NCBI GenBank assembly: GCA_016210495.1
Contig: JACQUC010000131.1
Location: forward strand, 1 to 11,644
Reading direction: 5' to 3'
Origin: Chloroflexota bacterium
GTDB taxonomy: Bacteria; Chloroflexota; FW602-bin22; JACPRP01
DNA length: 11,644 nt
Part shown: positions 1-8,258 of the stretch, piece after piece
Layout: each line of letters begins with the position of its first letter
Numbering within the stretch: the first letter of the stretch is position 1
The notes under the pieces: generated by a model
What the model was told of the DNA's origin: nothing
Database searches by the model: none
Seen by the model: the letters and a program-made list of their open reading frames with translations, nothing else
Made by a program: the position numbers and the translations under genes

Positions 1-1698
1 ATCCATCACGTCCCGCAGCACGAGCTCTGGATCGCGCTCCCGAGGATCGCCGATGCCACCACCGCCACTTTGCGAGAACCAGATGTGATCGCCAGCCTTC
101 AGCTCGATGCCGGTGCCGTACATGCCGACATTGTCTTCCTTGTCCGTGCCTTTGTTGACGATGAGGTTGCCAGTGCCACCGTTAAGACCGCCGGCGATGC
201 CGTACGGAGCGTAGATCTCGCGGTCGCCGTGGATGGTCATCTGGGAGTCGGCCAGAACGTCAAGCTCTCTCACGATCGGGAAGCCTCCCCTGAACTTGCC
301 GTGCCCACACCAATCGGGTACCGCCTCGTACCTCGTGTAGAGAATGGGGAACCATCGTTCCTCAAGCTCCTGTGGAATGATTTTGGCGTTGGCGAACCGC
401 ATAAACATGAAGTCCTTGCCATCTTTGAACGTGCGGGCGTTTTCGCCCCCGACGGAGAAGGTGTACTGGACGGTACCCTTCCGCGTCCGCGGGTTGTAGC
501 TGCCGACACAGAGATTAGTAAGGCTCACCGAGCCGGGATACACCCTCCACGGCGCCGTCTTAGCAAGCATCTGTGACATCAGAGCGATGGTAACAGATTC
601 CACTTTGTCGAAGGCGCCGGAGCAATAGCCCGTCGTGGCGCTGGGATAGACCACGTGGACGGCGGTGCCAGGCTTCGTGACGATCTCGAGGTTCCTGGTG
701 ATACCTCTGTTTAGCGGGAACAGGTGCGGGAAGCCGATCATAAAACCAAGGTAGTTGGCGCTGAGGCAGGTGCCCCGAGGTCCTCCCCAGGAGCCGACCG
801 GCGATGGATCGCTGCCGGTCCAGTCGAAGGTAAGGTGCCGGCCCTTCTTCGTCAACTTGCAGTGAACCCTGATAGGTGGCTCGCCGGGAGCCATTACGTC
901 CTTATCGCCGAAGTCGTCGAACTCCCACTCGCCGTCCTCGATCTCGTCCAATTCCCTGTAGAGCAGTCGCTCGATGTAATTGAACTGCTCCTCGAAAGCC
1001 AGCTTCACCGTGTCGACACCGTACTTCGCGCATAGGTCCTGAATACGCCGTTCGAGCAGGCTAGCGGACCCGAACTGGGCAGTGAGGTCGCCGCGTCGCT
1101 CGACGGCGTGCCTGATGTTGGCGGCCCAGAAGCCAAACAGTTCCTCGTCTAGCTCGTTGTTCTTATAGAGGGTGATCGGTGGCACGCGGACGCCTTCGGC
1201 ATAGCACGTCGTGGCCCTCGGGTTGAACGTGCCCGGCAGCGGACCGCCCATATCGGGCCAGTGGACGACCGTACAGGCGAAAGCCACGAGTTGGCCGTCA
1301 TAGAAGATGGGCTTGAAGAGGTGCGTGTCGTTGACGTGAGAGCCGACCTCGTAGGGGTCGCTGAACATGTAGGCGTCCCCGGGCTTCATCCTCTCCTTGG
1401 GGATGTGGTTGAAGAGATTCAACAAGGCGTCCTCAAACGACCCGTAGTGGGCGGCGGCGTCCGTATGCCCATGGGCGACCAATCCCCCGTCGACCGTCAG
1501 TATGCCGTTCGAGCGGTCGCGGCCCATGCCGACGACAGGGTGGTAGGCATATTGTTCGATGCTCGTGCTGCCCTCGTAGCAGGCAGACACGAAGGCATTA
1601 CGCAACACTTCGAAAGTAATGAGGTCCATCTTGAGCTCTTTGATCTCCTTGAGCTCCTTCTTGTCCACTCCAACCTTCATCTCTTCCTTGTCAACCAT
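1..1698 (-). CDS. hyuB: HyuB-family hydantoinase B / acetone-carboxylase alpha-like subunit (C-terminus beyond window)
   Basis: The frame is open for 566 codons from ATG at 1698 to the left edge, where it is cut. An AGGAGA ribosome site (1709-1704) sits 5 nt before the ATG. Recognisable HyuB features are an N-terminal helical region with FEVLRNAF (29-36), SDPYEVGSHVND (113-124), a VVHWPDMGG block (144-152), and a C-terminal GGGGIGDPRERDPE stretch near the edge. This tail matches the usual family ending, so probably only a few tens of residues are missing. HyuB proteins pair with HyuA in ATP-dependent N-methylhydantoinase, 5-oxoprolinase and acetone/acetophenone carboxylase complexes in the cytoplasm. 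The hyuA gene lies 54 nt upstream, so the two are presumably co-translated and form one complex. Family assignment is firm. Choosing between hydantoinase and carboxylase activity is not possible from sequence alone, though the CoA ligase and thiolase neighbours make ketone carboxylation attractive. Confidence 0.92.
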   Translation of the reverse strand, partial: MVDKEEMKVGVDKKELKEIKELKMDLITFEVLRNAFVSACYEGSTSIEQYAYHPVVGMGRDRSNGILTVDGGLVAHGHTDAAAHYGSFEDALLNLFNHIPKERMKPGDAYMFSDPYEVGSHVNDTHLFKPIFYDGQLVAFACTVVHWPDMGGPLPGTFNPRATTCYAEGVRVPPITLYKNNELDEELFGFWAANIRHAVERRGDLTAQFGSASLLERRIQDLCAKYGVDTVKLAFEEQFNYIERLLYRELDEIEDGEWEFDDFGDKDVMAPGEPPIRVHCKLTKKGRHLTFDWTGSDPSPVGSWGGPRGTCLSANYLGFMIGFPHLFPLNRGITRNLEIVTKPGTAVHVVYPSATTGYCSGAFDKVESVTIALMSQMLAKTAPWRVYPGSVSLTNLCVGSYNPRTRKGTVQYTFSVGGENARTFKDGKDFMFMRFANAKIIPQELEERWFPILYTRYEAVPDWCGHGKFRGGFPIVRELDVLADSQMTIHGDREIYAPYGIAGGLNGGTGNLIVNKGTDKEDNVGMYGTGIELKAGDHIWFSQSGGGGIGDPRERDPELVLRDVMD

Positions 1699-1752
1699 TG
1701 CCTTCTCCTATTCTTCAAGCTCTTGCCGCAGCCTGTTGCACTCCGGGCTACA

Positions 1753-3807
1753 CTACAGCTTGTCGACGTTGACGATGATGTTGCCGTACTGGTCGATCTT
1801 GCAGCGGGTCCGCGGCGGTATCACGACGGTAGTATCCGGCTGCTCGACGATCACCGGGCCGTCGAACGTCGCGCCGATGGGCATAAACGCTCGCTCGTAG
1901 ATCGAAGTGTCGACGAAACCGAAATCCTTGAACCAGACCTGTCGTGGCTTCTTCATAGCTTCTTTGAGGGTGCCGCCGCGCGCGATCTTGGGCAGATTGG
2001 GCTTCGGAATGATGCCCGTCGCGACGACTCGGAGGTTGACGAGTTCGGTCTCGACGTAGCCGGGTGGCAGAATCCAACCGTACTTGGCTTTCATCGCGGA
2101 GACGAAGCTCTCGGTGACGCTTTTGAGGTCCTGGATTCTGCCCGGCGGAGCATCGACGGTGAAGTAGTTCGCCTGGCTCCAGTACTTGACGTCGACCAGC
2201 TTCTGCAAGACCATGTTCTCTGATGAAATTCCTTCCTTGTCGAGCGCATCGGTCGCCTTCTTCAGCAAGTCGTCCATCGACTTGTTCAGCTTGTCGTAGT
2301 CGATCTGGCTTTCCAGGGTGAAGACAGGCAGGACGAATTCGTGCCTGACGTCCACGCGGAGAGCGCCGAAGGCAGAGGCATAGCCCGGGAGTGGTGGCAC
2401 GATGACGGTGGCGAGTCCGACTTCGCGTGCGATGTCGCAGGCATAGAGAGCGCCGCCACCCCCGTACGGCACGATCGCGAAATCGCGTGGGTCCCAGCCG
2501 CGAGCAACCGTCTGGAGCCGGATGCCAAGCATCAGGTTGGTCATTGCCACCATATACATATTGGCTGCCGCCTCTTCGGCTGTCCAGCCGTACCTGTCTC
2601 CTATTTTGTCCTTTAGCGCTCTGAAGGAGAGCTCGGGATAAACCGTCATGTCTCCGCCCAGGAAATAGTCGGGGTTGATTCTACCGAGGACGATCTGAGT
2701 GTCGGTGTTGGTAGCCTCCTCACCGCCCTGGCCATAGCAGGCTGGACCAGGAACTGCCCCCTGGCTGTGTGGACCGACGTTCAAGATCCCACCCTTGTCT
2801 ACCCAGCCGACGCTGCCACCGCCCGCACCCATGTAGATGGTGTCTACGGACGGGAGGCAACAGGGCACATTCCAAAGGATCTTCCACTCGCGGGTCATCG
2901 CGGGCTTGCCTTTGTAAATCATCGATACGTTGTTAGTGGTGCCTCCGGTCTCAAAGGCGATGACGTTGTCGTAGCCCGCCATCTGACCGCAGTAGCCCGC
3001 AAAGCCAACCGCGCCCGAAACCGGCGAGGAGTGGAACGTTACGGCCGGCAGCTTAATGGCTTCGTCGATGCCGACAACGCCACCCGTGCCGGTGGTGATC
3101 AGAATCGGACCCGCATAGTTCCACTGTGTTCTGGCGGTCTCCATTAAGCCTGCCATATACTTGCGCATTATGGGGGCAACGTAAGCGTTGAGGACCGTGG
3201 TGGAGGTTCTTTCGAACTCGAGCATCTCGGGTCGCACATCGTAGGAAATGGAGATGTCGACACCAGGAAGCTCTTCCAGCAGTATCTCCCTCGTTCTGAT
3301 TTCGTGCTCGGCGTGCATAAACGAGTCCATGTATACCACCGCAACCGACTCGATCCCTCTTTTGCGGCATTTGCGGGCGGCGACGCGGACGTCCTCTTCG
3401 TTCAACGGGATAATGACGTCGCCCCACGGGCCAACGCGCTCACGCACCGTGAGTACGTTGCGGCGCGGGACGATGATCTCCGGCGGATCCCAGTCAAGCT
3501 CGAAGGCCGAGATCCTTTCCGCTCGTCCGCCACCCAGAACGTCGCGGAAGCCTTCCGTGGTAATCAAGGCGGTCTTGACACCCTTTCTCTCCTCGACGGC
3601 GTTCGTGGACACGGTGGCGCCGTGCCGGAAGGACATGGTCTCCTCGCCGGCCAGCTCTGCCTTCTTCAGGCCATTGATAATGCCCTCGAAATAGGTCGGA
3701 GGCGTGGTGGGCACCTTGCCCAGCCGCTGTTCGCCAGTTTCGATGTCCATACCGATGATGTCGGTGAACGTCCCGCCTACATCGGTTCCGACGACCCAGT
3801 GCTTCAT
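1753..3807 (-). CDS. hyuA: HyuA-family ATP-dependent hydantoinase A / acetone-carboxylase beta-like subunit
   Basis: This is a 684-residue protein, a normal length for HyuA. The chosen start is ATG at 3807: GGGGAGG (3823-3817) lies 9 nt upstream, and the conserved strand begins at once with VVGTDVGGTFTD (5-16), the first phosphate motif of the ASKHA-type ATPase fold. A TTG at 3828 would add seven residues but overlaps the ribosome site. Other landmarks are HGATVSTNAVEERKG (62-76), LITTGTGGV (236-244), FETGGTTNNVSMI (285-297), GAGGGSVGWVD (327-337) and GPACYGQGG (354-362). HyuA uses ATP to activate the substrate, a cyclic amide, or a ketone and bicarbonate in the carboxylases, together with HyuB encoded next. 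The second phosphate motif is unusual: where family members commonly have a D-x-GGT-x-x-D pattern, this one reads ETGGTTNN. The CoA ligase stop is 34 nt upstream. Substrate unknown. Confidence 0.93.
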   Translation of the reverse strand: MKHWVVGTDVGGTFTDIIGMDIETGEQRLGKVPTTPPTYFEGIINGLKKAELAGEETMSFRHGATVSTNAVEERKGVKTALITTEGFRDVLGGGRAERISAFELDWDPPEIIVPRRNVLTVRERVGPWGDVIIPLNEEDVRVAARKCRKRGIESVAVVYMDSFMHAEHEIRTREILLEELPGVDISISYDVRPEMLEFERTSTTVLNAYVAPIMRKYMAGLMETARTQWNYAGPILITTGTGGVVGIDEAIKLPAVTFHSSPVSGAVGFAGYCGQMAGYDNVIAFETGGTTNNVSMIYKGKPAMTREWKILWNVPCCLPSVDTIYMGAGGGSVGWVDKGGILNVGPHSQGAVPGPACYGQGGEEATNTDTQIVLGRINPDYFLGGDMTVYPELSFRALKDKIGDRYGWTAEEAAANMYMVAMTNLMLGIRLQTVARGWDPRDFAIVPYGGGGALYACDIAREVGLATVIVPPLPGYASAFGALRVDVRHEFVLPVFTLESQIDYDKLNKSMDDLLKKATDALDKEGISSENMVLQKLVDVKYWSQANYFTVDAPPGRIQDLKSVTESFVSAMKAKYGWILPPGYVETELVNLRVVATGIIPKPNLPKIARGGTLKEAMKKPRQVWFKDFGFVDTSIYERAFMPIGATFDGPVIVEQPDTTVVIPPRTRCKIDQYGNIIVNVDKL

Positions 3808-3841
3808 CGACGATAGCCTCCCCAACAAGTCTTGCTTCGGG

Positions 3842-5170
3842 TTACTCGTAGAGCTTCTTGATAAGCTGCGCTTTCATCTCGTATCTGGGCAAAGTCCCCG
3901 GTGGCACCAACTCCACCGAGTTCGGGCATACCAACTGTCCTCTGATGGTCTCTTCAACCTCTTTCTTGACGGCAGCCAGGTCCTGCACGTCAGGGCCGTG
4001 CTCGACCCGGACCTTGAGGGGTGGCTCGACCTTCGGGCCTGGCTTGTCCAGCAGGATCTGGATTTCGCCGGTGGTCTTCGGTCGAAGCTTCGAAACCACA
4101 TCTTTGACCGCCGAAGGGAACACGTTGACGCCGAGGACGAGGAGCATGTCATCCGTGCGCCCGACGCACTGGAGTCGATGGCCGGTTCGACCGCACTTGC
4201 ACGGCTTGGTTTGCACGAGCATATAGTCGCGCAGGCGATAGCGCACCAGAGGAACGCATTCTCTGTCGATGTGGGTGATCACTATCTCGCCTTTCACGCC
4301 GTCCTCGATGGACAAGACCTTGCCCGTGTCGGGATCGATGATCTCATAGACGACGTAGTCGGGAGCGAGGAAATGGTTCCCGTGTAGCTCGTCGCACTGC
4401 GCGGCGTAGATGCCAGAGACGTCGGCGCTGCCGACGCTCTCGGTGACGATGGCGTTCCAATCGGCCGCTATCCTATCGCGAACGCCGGGCACGCCGCCGC
4501 CGGGCTCGGCGCCGCACTGGATACGCTTGATGCCCAAGGCGCTCGGATCGAGGCCCGCCTTGTTCCTGGCGTACTCAGCCAAATAGATGGCATACGACGG
4601 TGTGCAGCACAGGATATCGGCATTGAAGGCCTGAATTGTGTCCAGCAAGCGCTCGGATGCTCCCGTCCCAATGGGTATGAACATTGCCCCAATGTTCATC
4701 AGCCCATCGTACATCGTGAGGCCGCCCACAAAGATGCCCATGCTGAAGCCGATCATCATCCGGCTCGTCGGGCGGGTCCCCTGGGTCCACCACACACGAG
4801 ACACGATCTCGATCCAGGTCTGTCGATCGTGCTCGGTGATTCCCACGAATACGGGACGTCCCGTCGTCCCAGAGGAAGAGTGGACACGCACTACCTTGTC
4901 GAGGTCGGCGGCCATATGCAGGCCGAGTGGCGGGCACTCGGCCTGGCTTTCTCGCAGTTCCTCCTTGGTCGTGAAAGGCAACTCGGCCAGGTTCTCGACA
5001 CTCCTGATATGCTCAGGTTTAACACCCATCGAATCGAACTTGCGGCGATAGAAGGGCGAACGCTCGTAGACGTAGCGCATCTGTTTCTGCAGCTTAATAT
5101 TCTGAATATCGCGCAGTTCGTCCAGGGGCAGAGTCTCGATGCGGGGATTCCAATAGTCAGTGTAAGCCAT
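3842..5170 (-). CDS. Phenylacetate-CoA ligase (PaaK)-family AMP-forming acyl/aryl-CoA ligase
   Basis: A 442-residue protein, close to the roughly 430-440 residues usual for PaaK. It starts at ATG 5170, with AAGGAG (5182-5177) 6 nt upstream. Signatures in order: N-terminal YWNPRIETLP (6-15) with the typical YxRSPFYRRKF stretch (35-45), the AMP-binding P-loop SSSGTTGRP (98-106), QCGAEPGGG (218-226), VRYRLRD (309-315), a Cys-rich CKCGRTGHRLQC segment (324-335), GRTDDMLLVLGVNVFP (337-352), and the C-terminal LPRYEMK, in which K433 is the likely catalytic lysine. Such enzymes convert a carboxylate, ATP and CoA to acyl-CoA, AMP and PPi in the cytosol. It sits between a molybdenum hydroxylase and hyuAB, so it probably activates the product or substrate of these enzymes. 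The family is certain; the actual acid is not known and need not be phenylacetate. Confidence 0.94.
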   Translation of the reverse strand: MAYTDYWNPRIETLPLDELRDIQNIKLQKQMRYVYERSPFYRRKFDSMGVKPEHIRSVENLAELPFTTKEELRESQAECPPLGLHMAADLDKVVRVHSSSGTTGRPVFVGITEHDRQTWIEIVSRVWWTQGTRPTSRMMIGFSMGIFVGGLTMYDGLMNIGAMFIPIGTGASERLLDTIQAFNADILCCTPSYAIYLAEYARNKAGLDPSALGIKRIQCGAEPGGGVPGVRDRIAADWNAIVTESVGSADVSGIYAAQCDELHGNHFLAPDYVVYEIIDPDTGKVLSIEDGVKGEIVITHIDRECVPLVRYRLRDYMLVQTKPCKCGRTGHRLQCVGRTDDMLLVLGVNVFPSAVKDVVSKLRPKTTGEIQILLDKPGPKVEPPLKVRVEHGPDVQDLAAVKKEVEETIRGQLVCPNSVELVPPGTLPRYEMKAQLIKKLYE

Positions 5171-5173
5171 TCC

Positions 5174-5311
5174 TCACTCCTTGGTCCTTGTGAGTATGTA
5201 CACGACATCCTTTTTCATGGTCGCCAGGAACTTCAGGTACTCTCGCGTATCCTTCCAGTTTGACCTGGGAGCCGTCTGCTCGAACTCCTCGTGAAGAGGA
5301 GCACGTGATAT
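5174..5311 (-). CDS. Possible small ORF in the gap after the Mo-hydroxylase gene (non-standard start)
   Basis: The gap between the hydroxylase stop (TAG, 5317-5315) and the ligase start holds a reading frame that is open for 46 codons and ends in TGA (5176-5174). Its last codons, AAG GAG, form the ligase ribosome site. The predicted peptide looks protein-like: LHEEFEQTAP, then NWKDTREYLKFLATMKKD and VVYILTRTKE, with mostly G or C at third positions. There is no ATG, GTG or TTG near the 5' end. The only early candidate is ATA at 5311, 10 nt after an AAGGAGG that lies inside the hydroxylase 3' end. An internal ATG at the MKKD segment would give only 14 residues. The frame is the same as that of the upstream gene, so TAG readthrough or a gene remnant are alternatives. 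A 46-codon open frame by chance is not rare. No family recognised. Confidence 0.28.
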   Translation of the reverse strand: MSRAPLHEEFEQTAPRSNWKDTREYLKFLATMKKDVVYILTRTKE

Positions 5312-5314
5312 CGA

Positions 5315-7618
5315 CTATGAACCTCCTTGTTTCCTCTCTTGTTCTGGTTTTTCCAGGAGGGCCTTCCGAACTTTTTCGCTAGTCATGGGGAGTTCCTTCA
5401 ACCTGATCCCCACTGAGGCGTAAATGGCATTCGCGATAGCCGGTGCGGCAGCGACGAGCCCGGGCTCTCCAACTCCTTTGGCGCCAAAGGGACCTGTCGG
5501 CTCACGTTCCTCCACTATTATCGGCGTCATCTGTGGCATGTCCATTGTGGTAGGGAGTCGGTAATCGACGAAGCTCGGATTCACCACCTTGCCGTTATCC
5601 CGGACAATCTCCTCGAAGAGCGCGTAGCCTAGTCCTTGTCCAAAGCCGCCCTCGATTTGACCTTCAATGTTTCTGGGATTCACCGCCTGGCCGACGTCGT
5701 GGGCGGCCGCCACTCGCAAGACCTGCACCTGTCCAGTCTCCCGATCCACCTCGACCTCGGCAACATGAGCACCGAAAACCCAGCCAGTGACGGATCTGAA
5801 GGGGAAGCCCTCCATAGCCCCGGGTTGGTAAGGATTGCCCTGGGCCATGAAGGATGCTTCTCCCAAGATGGGGCCGTTCTGGACCCAGTGGCTAATGGCG
5901 GCCAGATCGTGGAACGATAGTTTCCGCTCCGGTGAACCCGACACGTAGGCGTGTCTGTCAGCGACTTCGATGTCGGAGGGGTTTGCTTCGAGTTTCTCGG
6001 CCGCCAGAGCCTTGATCTTCTTCTTGGCCTCGGCAGCGGCCAGCCGCACTGCATTCCCCATCGTGTATGTAATGCGGCTGGCGCATGTGGCCCAGTTGTA
6101 AGGCGTGGCGTCCGTATCTGCCATCACGATGTTGATATCCTCAACAGGCACGCCAAGCTCTTCGGCGACAATTTGTGATAGGATCGTCTCCGATCCTTGC
6201 CCCAACTCCCCAGCTCCCGTGAGCAAGGTCACCGTGCCATCTTGATTCAACCGGACGTTCGCACAGGCAGGCAAGACACCGCAGGAGTGGTGCAAGCAGG
6301 AAACCCCAAGTCCGCGATTTGGCCCCGTGCGAGGCTTGCCCCAACCAGCAGCCTCGGCGGCCTTTCGCAGGCATTCCTTAAGGCCAACGCTCGGCATCAC
6401 CTGTCCGGCGATGTTGATGTCGCCGTTCTCCACAGCGTTCTTCAGGCGCAATTCCAGCGCATCGATTCCCAGTTGCTCGGCGATCAGGTCCATCTGCGAT
6501 TCGAAGGCGAAGGTAACCTGCGGATTGCCGAACCCGCGGTAGGCTCCACAAGGCGTCTTATTCGTGTGAACGCCGTAGCCAGTGACCAATACATTCGGTA
6601 TCTTGTAGGGTCCCGTGGCACAGAGGGCCGCGAATCCGACGATACCCGGCCCGTCGTCGGCGTACGCCCCGGTATCGAGAACAAACCGCACCTGCCTGGC
6701 GACTATGGTGCCGTTTTTCTTTACACCAGTTTTGATGTCGACTATAGATGGGTGCCGAGGCCTCGTGCCCGCCAGCTCTTCGTCGCGTGTGAACACGACC
6801 TTGACAGGACGTCCCGTTTTTTGTGCCAACGCCACCGCGATAGGTTGCGTAATCGCCTCAACCTTGCCCCCAAAGCCCCCGCCTACACGCGTGCTGATGA
6901 CCCTGATCTTCGAGGCTGGAATGAGCAACGTTTCGCTGATGCTCGCCTGGGTGTGGAATACCGACTGTGTCGTCGTCCAGACGGTAACTTTGCCAGCGGC
7001 ATCAAAACTAGCTATCGCGCCGTGGGGCTCCAGGTACGCCTGATGCACCTCCTGGGTCCTGAAGGTATCCTCAAAGGCGTGGTCTGCCTCACGGAATCCC
7101 TTCTCCACGTCCCCTAGGTTGAACCTCGTATGGGAACACACGTTACCCCAGCGTCGAGCGGAGAAAACCGCTGGATAACTCAGTAGATTCTCGTGCACAA
7201 GGGGAGAATCGTCGCTCATGGCGGCGACGGGATCGAGCACGACAGGTAGCTGTTCGTATTCGACCTCAATCAGAGTAAGCGCATCGTTCGCCGTTTCCTC
7301 GTCCACCGCGGCGACGGCGGCAACGGGCTCGCCAACATAAAGTACCTTTCCCGTAGCAAGTATGGGCGTATCCTTTACGAACGGGCCGTGCCGGGCACCG
7401 GGCAGATCATCGGCAGTAATCACCGCTTTCACCCCCGGTAGGGCCTTCGCTCGACCAGTGTCGATTCTTATTATCTTCGCGTGCGCATAATCGCTGCGGA
7501 GGACCTTACCTATCAACACCTTGGGCAGCACGACGTCGTCAAGGTAGGCTGCCTGACCTAATGCCTTTTCGAGCGCGTCTCGCCGGACAACGCTCTTCCC
7601 CACAACCGCAAGCGCCAT
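5315..7618 (-). CDS. Xanthine dehydrogenase/aldehyde oxidase-family molybdopterin-binding large subunit
   Basis: A 767-residue protein starting at ATG 7618, with GGAGGG (7629-7624) 5 nt upstream. Domain order fits the family. An N-terminal a/b hammerhead domain (about 15-125) is followed by the molybdopterin-binding region with GGGFGGK (246-252), GAYRGFGNPQ (358-367), GAGELGQGSE (468-477), and GPFGAKGVGEPG (709-720), in which E718 matches the catalytic glutamate of xanthine oxidase-type enzymes. The AYRGFG motif points to the xanthine dehydrogenase/aldehyde oxidase/hydroxybenzoyl-CoA-reductase group rather than true CO dehydrogenase, which has AYRCSFR. Such enzymes hydroxylate carbon using water-derived oxygen at a Mo-cytosine-dinucleotide type cofactor. 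Normally an FAD subunit and a 2Fe-2S subunit accompany it. None is encoded in the window, so partners must lie elsewhere or be atypical. It lies within the catabolic operon, and the substrate cannot be assigned. Confidence 0.94.
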   Translation of the reverse strand: MALAVVGKSVVRRDALEKALGQAAYLDDVVLPKVLIGKVLRSDYAHAKIIRIDTGRAKALPGVKAVITADDLPGARHGPFVKDTPILATGKVLYVGEPVAAVAAVDEETANDALTLIEVEYEQLPVVLDPVAAMSDDSPLVHENLLSYPAVFSARRWGNVCSHTRFNLGDVEKGFREADHAFEDTFRTQEVHQAYLEPHGAIASFDAAGKVTVWTTTQSVFHTQASISETLLIPASKIRVISTRVGGGFGGKVEAITQPIAVALAQKTGRPVKVVFTRDEELAGTRPRHPSIVDIKTGVKKNGTIVARQVRFVLDTGAYADDGPGIVGFAALCATGPYKIPNVLVTGYGVHTNKTPCGAYRGFGNPQVTFAFESQMDLIAEQLGIDALELRLKNAVENGDINIAGQVMPSVGLKECLRKAAEAAGWGKPRTGPNRGLGVSCLHHSCGVLPACANVRLNQDGTVTLLTGAGELGQGSETILSQIVAEELGVPVEDINIVMADTDATPYNWATCASRITYTMGNAVRLAAAEAKKKIKALAAEKLEANPSDIEVADRHAYVSGSPERKLSFHDLAAISHWVQNGPILGEASFMAQGNPYQPGAMEGFPFRSVTGWVFGAHVAEVEVDRETGQVQVLRVAAAHDVGQAVNPRNIEGQIEGGFGQGLGYALFEEIVRDNGKVVNPSFVDYRLPTTMDMPQMTPIIVEEREPTGPFGAKGVGEPGLVAAAPAIANAIYASVGIRLKELPMTSEKVRKALLEKPEQERKQGGS

Positions 7619-7753
7619 TTATACCCTCCAGTTACGCGAAGACCTTGCCTCGCGACGTCCAGAGATCGCCTCGGCGATTTTGCCCGCCAACTCCCTAATT
7701 GTCGTACCCAGTTTGTCAACAGCATCTGCTGCCAAAACCGAAGTAAACCCCAT
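7619..7753 (-). CDS. Possible 44-residue protein overlapping the start region of the Mo-hydroxylase gene
   Basis: ATG at 7753 opens a 44-codon frame whose stop TAA (7621-7619) directly abuts the ATG of the hydroxylase large subunit. The hydroxylase ribosome site is therefore embedded in the end of this frame (codons for NWRV), a layout typical of translational coupling. An in-frame TGA lies two codons before the ATG, so the frame cannot be extended. The product begins MGFTSVLAADAVDKLG and continues with an amphipathic helix-like part, TTIRELAGKIAEAISG, and a basic tail rich in Arg and Ser. There is no strong Shine-Dalgarno before the ATG; a TTG a few codons later is an alternative start. No family is recognised, and there is no Cys pattern for an Fe-S subunit. 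It fills most of an otherwise unexplained 212-nt gap between the DUF35 gene and the hydroxylase gene. Real but unproven. Confidence 0.42.
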   Translation of the reverse strand: MGFTSVLAADAVDKLGTTIRELAGKIAEAISGRREARSSRNWRV

Positions 7754-7830
7754 TACTCATTATTATGAACTGTCTCACGTACAGCAAGAGCCATTGCCAA
7801 ATAGCTATCCTCCGAACCAGGCCATGGGGA

Positions 7831-8256
7831 TCACTTCTTCAGCCTAAACGCTGGCATTACGCGGCCGTAGGGAACGTTCTTGACGATCAGTTCAACGTTT
7901 GCACCGCTCTCGATCTCGGAGATGTCGCTGTCCTCGATCACGCTGAGGAGCCTCACTCCATTGGCAAGGTCGATGAGGGCAAAAACCACGGGCGGATCAT
8001 ATCCAGGCGGCAACCCCGCCTCCTGGACGGTATAGCCATAGATCTTACCTTCGAGGGGAAGCTCGGACCATTCGAGGTCATCTGACATGCACGTGGGACA
8101 AACAACTCTCGGTGGCCAGGGAAGAGCCCCGCATCGCTTGCATTTGCTAGTCGTTAACCTGCCGTCGCGCAGATGCTCGAAGAAGGGATACAGTCTGGTC
8201 TGTTCCGGCGTCTGCTGCGGATACGGATCCAAAATGTAGACATACGGCTGTTCCAC
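7831..8256 (-). CDS. Zn-ribbon/OB-fold (DUF35) acyl-CoA-associated protein, thiolase partner
   Basis: A 141-residue protein with a GTG start at 8256; the next in-frame Met is residue 57, after the first zinc motif, so GTG is the plausible start. It has the DUF35 layout: an N-terminal helix (PFFEHLRDGRL, 24-34), a rubredoxin-like zinc ribbon with C39-x2-C42 and C53-x2-C56, and an OB-fold from about residue 65, including GKIYGYTVQ (70-78) and PVVFALIDLANGVRLL (89-104). Proteins of this family pair with SCP2-type thiolases; BbsA of the BbsAB benzoylsuccinyl-CoA thiolase and the archaeal thiolase/HMG-CoA synthase partner are known examples. Here the thiolase stop codon is only 2 nt upstream, so coupled translation and a heteromeric complex are likely. 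The usual role is to bind the CoA moiety and stabilise the thiolase. Substrate unknown. Confidence 0.92.
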   Translation of the reverse strand: MEQPYVYILDPYPQQTPEQTRLYPFFEHLRDGRLTTSKCKRCGALPWPPRVVCPTCMSDDLEWSELPLEGKIYGYTVQEAGLPPGYDPPVVFALIDLANGVRLLSVIEDSDISEIESGANVELIVKNVPYGRVMPAFRLKK

Positions 8257-8258
8257 GT

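Noticed and set aside
1711..1755. Open frame of 14 codons after the hyuA TAG, as amber readthrough
   Set aside because: HyuA already has its expected C-terminus and normal length, and 14 open codons are expected by chance.
70..3816. Several long plus-strand ORFs (for example 70-576, 1261-2223, 3304-3816)
   Set aside because: They lie opposite the clearly coding HyuA/HyuB genes, lack recognisable domains, and arise from the high GC content of the third codon positions.
7754..7830. Separate promoter before the Mo-hydroxylase gene
   Set aside because: CATAAT-like and TTGACA-like boxes exist in the gap but not at 16-18 bp spacing from each other.
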